From NCBI GenBank assembly GCA_905221605.1, contig CAJNDS010000604.1:1-64000 (forward strand): a stretch of 64,000 bases of DNA. Reading direction: 5' to 3'. Made by a program: the position numbers and the translations under genes. The stretch comes from Symbiodinium natans. Taxonomy: Eukaryota > Sar > Dinophyceae > Suessiales > Symbiodiniaceae. Below, one piece after another: positions 58,408 through 64,000 of this stretch; within the stretch, counting starts at the first letter, position 1; each line of letters begins with the position of its first letter. The notes beneath the pieces are model-generated. The model did no database searches and was not told the DNA's origin. It worked only from the letters and a program-made list of their open reading frames with translations.

Positions 58408-59280
58408 ATGGTTCGCGTGCCATGGGAATGCATCGGGCTCTGCGTGCTGACCTACATCATGGTCCACGTCTCCTGCCAGGCACCGATCACGGCGCATGTT
58501 TGCCTTGAGAGGATCAATGTGAGAGTCAAGGAGTTTTTTTGCAGGTATTCCCCGATGAAACTACAGATACAAAGCTTCAAATGCATTGAACGCCACGGTC
58601 GACGCCACGTGACGTCCAGAATCTGCATATCAGCGAGAGATGCGAGAGCTACCCGCTACCCCGGCTGCCAAGTTGCTCGCAGGTCATCACCTGCTCCCTG
58701 CCGTATCTGCAAGAAGATCGGCATTTTGAGGCCCAGTGCTGGGGGACAACTCTTGAATGTGGCCCTAAGCGAGAGTGGGATCTGCATATCGGAGTCCAGA
58801 ACGGCACCACAACAAAAACGGCGGTGCACTAAGTGCAGAACGAGCCATAGATGTACCCGAAACACAATATCAGTTTACGAAGAAGACACGAGTGTGCATA
58901 TATATATATATATAAGTATGTGCGTTATATATACATATATGTATGTGTTTATTCCTTGCTCATCTGGCTGGAGGAGTGGAAGACGAGCGATTGCGGCGTC
59001 GTCCTCGGGCTCGCGGCCCTGGCTGCCGCAGTGGGCTATGGAGTCCACGGTCCGATGATCGATCGCCGGAGCCCCTGAGATGTCACAAGGGCCCTCGCCA
59101 CCTTTCATGCCCGCGGGCTCCCCTCTCACCGTCTCCCTCGGATCAACGGGACTTTGGGCGAAAGAGCACAACGTTTGGACCCGACAAGCTACGGCAGAGT
59201 TCCGCAAGCACTTCACTGGAACCCTGCAGCAAAGGACCTTGCAGGCCCCAAGGCCCAAAGGCCCAAAAGCCTGGCGACAA
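58408..59280 (+). CDS. Candidate first exons of a membrane protein (possibly the MFS gene)
   Basis: 58408-58518 is a 37-codon block starting MVRVPWECIGLCVLTYIM with a hydrophobic helix, ending AAT|GTGAGAG. 58976-59075 (after CTGGAG) reads GVVLGLAALAAAVGYG then VHGPMIDRR, a second helix whose G-x-GP pattern is common in major-facilitator proteins. About 59125-59235 reads GLWAKEHNVWTRQATAEF. GC3 is high in the first two. They may be the 5' end of the MFS gene below or a separate small membrane protein. A (TA)n tract at 58898-58945 lies between them. Confidence 0.35.
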
Positions 59281-59945
59281 CAAACACAAACTTTTCAGAG
59301 CACTCTTCGCTTAGCGAGACCGATGTCCAAAAGTGCATCTCCCGCACCTTTTCTTGACATAAGAAAGCGTACATACCCTGTTACACAGCGGACGCACATG
59401 CAAACCAAGATTAGTACGAGAAAGTATCCGCGCTTGCCCACAAGGCGCACAGGAGCTAGTAGCGAGCGAGAGTGCCGTGATTGTACAGGGCGAGAGCACG
59501 AAAGCTTGGGTTCTGACTTCTGACGAGCTCCCTTAAGGCTTAAGGTTTTGAGCCCCAGTTGTGGAATGTTCTCAAAATGGGAGCTTCCAACAATATTTTC
59601 CTGGGAGCTCTTGAAGTGCATCCCGCGGCGCTGGGCTTTCTCAGGTTTCGGCGTCGTTTTTGGACTGAGTACTGCCTTGGGAGGCCGCAGAGAAGTCAGA
59701 GAAGTGTTGAAGTGTGTGCTCTCACGGCTGAGTATTGAGGGGCTCAGTTGGGATGGCCAGGCTGCAGTTTGGGCGCGGCTTTGATCGCCACAGCTCGGAC
59801 ACAGGACCCCAGCGGAAAGCCAAGAAGGAAGTGGGGCCAGCAGTGGCAGCACATAGGAATGCACTGGGCTTGCAGGATGGATCAAGTTTTGCACGAATCA
59901 GTGCCCAACATGTGCACTCAACATGCTCTCTTTCGGTGAGCGCAG

Positions 59946-62900
59946 GGTGCCTTCGTGACGGGTGCCGTCTTGATTCGCTTTAGCTACGCCGCAGGGTGGC
60001 CTTCAGAAATGAAGGCGGAGACTTCCTCAAAACTTCACCTAATTTGATAGGACCTTCCTGCAATACATGCATGCGGCACGCGTCATTACATGTCGTCAAT
60101 TTGGTGCTCTCTGAAGGCACTGAAGCTGCTTGTGCCGGAGGAGTTCCAGGAGAGGGCACTCGGCTCACTCCTCCTCTTTGCTCTCTTAACTGCAGACTTC
60201 CCCATCATATACTCATTCGGCGGCTCTTCTCTTGTTCCCCTCGATTCTACGTTCTCTACGTTCTGTTAGAACTAAAGAACACCCCATCAAAGCCCTTTAT
60301 GTATATATATGTACATACATAAGCAGCCCCCCCTCACACTGGGCTGCAAATCGAGCTTCCTCTCGGCCTCTTCTCGAGGGCTTAGCGGTGTCGGCCCTGG
60401 GCTTCGCCTCGCGCGGCGGCGCCATCCTCGGCCGCAGCCTCTTCGGAGCGCGGGGCCCAAAGTTCAAAGATTCAAAGCAGTTAGCAAATGTTAGCAATGA
60501 TGAGCAAAGCAGCCGTTTGAGCCAGAGCCCTTCAAGGCTTTAAGGCCTTGGAGACCATCGCCCGAAGCAGAACAGGTCAAAGAACATGGAATCGCAAAAG
60601 AATACATAGAAGTACATGCATCAGTGAGGTGTTTCTTTTCCTCTTGAAGGCTGTCGCTTCTTCTTTCAGGCTCTGCTCTTTCTGATTTGCTTCCATGTTT
60701 GCTGGTGCAGCGTATGTCTGAGTCTTTTTGCTAATCGCCTTTCCCTCGACTTGGCGGTCAGAGATCTGGGGAGAAGTTGTTCCACAATCGGCAAGCAGCG
60801 GCAAAGCAGCAACGTGCAAAGAAGGCACAGAAACGCTGGTCACGCACTGCGTTCCGCGGCGTTCCGAATCCGCCAAGCTAAGGGGGAACTCCACGGGACG
60901 CGCGTCCTTGGGCGTTCCACGTGGCGTTCCGCGGCGTTCCGAATCCGTCAAGCTAGCTAAGGGGGAACTCCACAGGACGTGTGTCCCGGCGGCTTTCCAC
61001 ATGGCGTTCCACGTGGCGTTCCGCAGCGTTCCGAATCGGTCATGCTAAGGGGGAACTCCACAGGACACGCGTCCGGCGTTCCACCTAACCTTCCTAGGGG
61101 GCCGTTTGTCTTCGTTGCTCTGCTGGGGTGCTGACGCTGGTGCTGGCCCATCCGTGGCGGCATCAGGTGCTGCTGCAGAGTTTCACATGGAGGCAGATCG
61201 CCTGGCAGGCGGCACGTTATGACTGTGTTGCCTGTGTGCAGATCCGCGCGGTGCTTTCGCCAGCACGCCAGCACTTGCGAAACTCGAGTTGCTTTGGGAA
61301 GGCTGCCCGAGTGCTTCTCATCGTTGGAGGCTTCTCGCGGTGATGTTCACTCAGATGTTCACTCAGAGGTCTCTCAGAGGTCTCTCAGCTCTGGGCGCGC
61401 CTTGTGCTCTTCGCTCTTCGTTTGAAGGCATTGCGGTGCTACTGATACAAGGGCTGGTGGCTTCGGCTGCGAAGAAAGTCGCTCGGCAAAAGGAGGCTCC
61501 TCTTCAACTCCTCTCCGCTCTCCTCAACTCCTCTCCTCAACTCTCCTCTCCTCAACTCAACTCTCTTCCCTTCTTTCTTCCCTTTTGTATTTCTCGCCAC
61601 TCTCTCTTTTTGTTAACCCCCGCCTCTTCCCCGCCCCCCCCCCCCCCTTCTTTGGGCGTTCTCTCTCTTAAACTCCGAGGCGCCCTCGGCGGTGCCGAAG
61701 CCGGTGCGAGGGCTCCGAGACTTGCTGCAGGCGCGAGGCGAAGAAAGAGCAAACAACAGCTGATCACGGAGAGTAAGGGAGGGATAGAAAGAAAAAGCAA
61801 ACAAAGAAGCTGAGATCCCCTCTTTTTAATTTTGTTGTTGTTGCTTTCTTGCTCTCTTGTGCTTCTTCTTTGCTAGTGTTGCTTTTTTTGTAAAATGAGA
61901 AGCCCCTCTCCTTGGCTCTCCCCTTCTCCTACAGTGTAGCTACAGGAGCCTTCGGTGTGGCTGGTCACGGCCGCCTTCTCGTGTCTCTGCCACGTCCAGC
62001 ACGCCGACGACTTCATGCCCCTCCTCTTCCAGGGCCTCACGAAGTCCAAGAACGCCACGATCTGGAGCTGCGTGTACCCAGGCGCATTCCCCTTGCTGCA
62101 GCCGGCTGCAGCATGGGAGTATGTGCAGCAACGGAGCATCTCGCTGTTGAAGTGCCCCTGCAGAGGAGGCGGCATCACGGCCATGGTCTTGAACACCTGG
62201 AAGGGCAACCTCCTGCACCCATCTTGCACGAAAGAGAGGGAGGAAGACGCCCCCCTGATTTTTCACTCGAATACACACCAATACATTCAATACATGCGAA
62301 GACGGCCAAGACGTGCGATGCAAGGCAACGGCGGCAGCGTGAGCAGCTCTACGTCACCAGCAGCGTGTTGGCGGCTTCCCTGCTCACGCTGCTGCTCTTC
62401 ATCCCGGCCCCTTGGCTTTCACGAGCGATGCGGGGTTCCAGCTGTTTCCTCTCTCTAAGCTGCTCTGGCTTTGCCTGATTTGCCTGTGCCCCAAAATGCA
62501 GGCAGGCGAAGCCGACGAATCCATCGATCGCACGATCATCGCGGCCGTGTTGCTGTCGCGGGGCCAAGCTCATCCAGAACTTAAGTGATGTTGAAGCAGG
62601 GGTTATATTACTGTTTTTGGTGAGTGTATACAAGGTTCCTTTTTTATGTTGGGGAGTGTGTACCTTGGGTGTCGTTGTGGGGGTGCAAGAAACATAAACC
62701 CTTCTTCATGTGGGCAAGTTTGGCCTTGAAATGCCCACTACTGGAGGTCGCAGTGGTAAAAGTACGTTGTGTGTGCCTGCACATGCCTGCACATGCCTGC
62801 ACCCTATCGCGTCAGCCCAGGTTCTTCGTGGCCTTCTGCTGCGCCGGGAACCTGCAGAGCAAAGCAGAGCTTTCTCCCAGATCAGTGAGGGATACCTGAG

Positions 62901-63610
62901 GCCGTGCCGTATTACTTGGTTCCCAACCTCTTTGCCTTTGACCTTATGGGGACGGAGTGTGCCACACTCATCGGTTTCTTTGAGCCACGCCCCCAGATTT
63001 GCTTCGAAGAAGCCATGTCCCGCTGTAGGATGTTATCAAGCCGGGCGCGCCCTGCGTCACGAATCAGATTTACCTTGGGGGCTGTACGAATTCGTTTCTG
63101 TGAGGAGTAGGGCTTAGAGCCAGGGCTCCGCAACAGCACGGGGAGAAGTTTGGATGCCACAATATGAGTTGCTTGTGCTGTATCTGACAGAGCCTTGGCA
63201 GGATGACTTCCTTCAGCAGCATGATGCCCGCCTCCAGCTCAGTGGATCCAAAGCACAACTAGGCCTGGCCAAAGGCATGGCTCAAGGAGAGTTCGCCCCG
63301 AGGCACACATGGTGCTGCTGCGGATAGTCAGGAGCCAAGCTGTGACACAGAACGGTGCCAACGAGCTGTGAGCTGTAAGTAAGCTCCCTCTCTGTCTCTC
63401 TCTCTCTCTCTCTCTGTCTCCCTCTCTCCCTCTCTCTTTCACTTTTACACTCACACACGCCTTTCACCGAGAAAGAGAGAGAGAGAGTGGGAGAGCTTGC
63501 TTCTTGCTGTTGCTTCCTGAGGCCGGGGACTGGGGCTGGACATGGGGCGTGCTGCAGATGGCGCTGACCACGGCCGGTGCTGCCGGCTTCCTCGCCCTCG
63601 CCCTCCCTAG
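59946..63610 (+). CDS. Major facilitator superfamily transporter, multi-exon
   Basis: Exons, all +: 59946-59993 (GAFVTGAVLIRFSYAA); 60117-60195 (ERALGSLLLFALLTA); about 60376-60462 (LGFASRGGAILGRSLFGA); about 61674-61740 (APSAVPKPVRGLRDLLQ, the central loop); 61946 to about 62233 (SVWLVTAAFSCLCHV, DDFMPLLFQGLTKS, PGAFPLLQPAAAW); 62325-62436 (YVTSSVLAASLLTLLL, FIPAPWLSRAMR); 62502-62585 (AGEADESIDRTIIAAVLL); 62901-62990 (YYLVPNLFAFDLMGTECA, TLIGFFE); 63522-63610 (GDWGWTWGVLQMALTTAG, AAGFLALALPR). The GPxxLxPxxFxxDLxG...ATxIGFFE segment and the last helix resemble organophosphate/sugar-phosphate permeases (the G3P-transporter-like MFS branch). Two acceptors share TCCTGAG|GCC or CCTGAG|GCC, and the last exon ends CCTAG|GCAATG, a GC donor. 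TM6 is probably near 61120-61160 (GVLTLVLA). Substrate is unknown. A stop after 63610 was not found. Confidence 0.65.
60850..61085 (+). repeat. 75-92-bp tandem repeat in MFS intron, three copies
   Basis: GCGTTCCGAATCSGYCAAGC, TAAGGGGGAACTCCAC and GGACRYGYGTCC recur with starts near 60860, 60935 and 61027. GGCGTTCCACGTGGCGTTCC repeats inside the unit. Located between the exons at 60376 and 61674. Confidence 0.92.
61495..61650 (+). repeat. (TCAACTCCTCTCC)n and poly-C before an MFS exon
   Basis: Five imperfect CAACTCCTCTCC repeats (61505-61560) and a C16 run (61635-61650) form a long pyrimidine tract ahead of the exon at 61674. Confidence 0.85.
63388..63490 (+). repeat. (CT)n then (GA)n in last MFS intron
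   Basis: CT repeat at 63388-63440 and GAGAGA at 63471-63486. They are complementary and could pair as a hairpin just upstream of the exon at 63522. From 63611 to 64000 I see only a GGGGGATGGGG repeat (63628-63655) and no exon. Confidence 0.85.
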
Positions 63611-64000
63611 GCAATGGCCGAATGTGTGGGGGATGGGGGATGGGGTGGGAGGGGGATACAAAACAGCAGAAAATAGTAGATCATAGCCATATAGTATGAC
63701 ATAGTAGACCTGCGACCTCATGTTCGTCTCCGTTGTCCGAGTCCAACCCTGCTGACAAAGTTCGAGACAAAGTTTCCCAGGTGGCGAGGCCTCATTGGCT
63801 TGCCTCGAGGCGCGGCTGAGACGTCTTTGCCGCGAGAGGATTCGAGAGTCTTTGTTCTTTGTGAGTCGCACGTGCGAGTGTCGCAGGAGTGATTGAAGAT
63901 GGCCACGTTGCTGGCTACACCCGGTTTAACTCGAGGGGTGCACAGGAAAAGCTCCACTGAATACCCTGAATCTGCTTTGAATCTCGTTTCAAAAAGTGAT

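Overview
The window looks like nuclear DNA of a dinoflagellate. The evidence is indirect but consistent. There are many very short GC3-rich exons. Several introns appear to begin with GC rather than GT and to end in AG followed by G (for example after 35850, 39540 and 63610). Introns are loaded with simple repeats. All recognisable host genes lie on the + strand, as in dinoflagellate unidirectional gene blocks. There is a LINE-type endonuclease remnant and a very high load of tandem repeats. Nothing looks bacterial or viral: no operons, no Shine-Dalgarno-led gene series.

Layout. 1-1.3 kb: possible small exons only. 1.38-1.96 kb: long GT microsatellite. 2.0-6.2 kb: a 52-bp tandem repeat, then a 3.6-kb G-rich composite repeat. 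6.5-9.4 kb: exons of a coiled-coil protein. 10.0-15.26 kb: a 42-bp satellite of roughly 110-120 units, interrupted at 12.0-12.3 kb by a piece of the G-rich composite. 15.26-17.45 kb: the 5' part of a non-LTR retrotransposon on the - strand, cut off at the satellite just where reverse transcriptase should begin. 17.9-19.3 kb: exons of an unknown gene with an RS-like segment. 21.45-24.02 kb: a drug/metabolite-transporter (triose-phosphate/nucleotide-sugar type) gene whose intron holds an 800-bp purine minisatellite. 26.4-29.8 kb: poly-G, AT-rich and duplicated blocks, including ten near-identical hairpins in a 535-bp higher-order repeat. 30.6-31.1 kb: small membrane/coiled-coil exons. 31.65-34.81 kb: the clearest gene, a two-exon FUSC/ArAE-type membrane transporter. 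35.2-36.6 kb: a four-exon gene of unknown function. 38.4-50.7 kb: many small exons resembling fibronectin type III pieces. 52.95-56.7 kb: a membrane-anchored coiled-coil gene. 58.4-63.6 kb: an MFS transporter gene.

Tandem and dispersed repeats occupy something like a third of the window. Two inverted copies of one GC-rich element (46.3 and 57.2-57.75 kb) bracket the coiled-coil gene. The three transporter genes are probably membrane solute carriers, but no shared pathway can be read from the sequence. Exon boundaries were set by eye from reading frame, GC3 and AG/GT(GC) sites, so gene models are partial.
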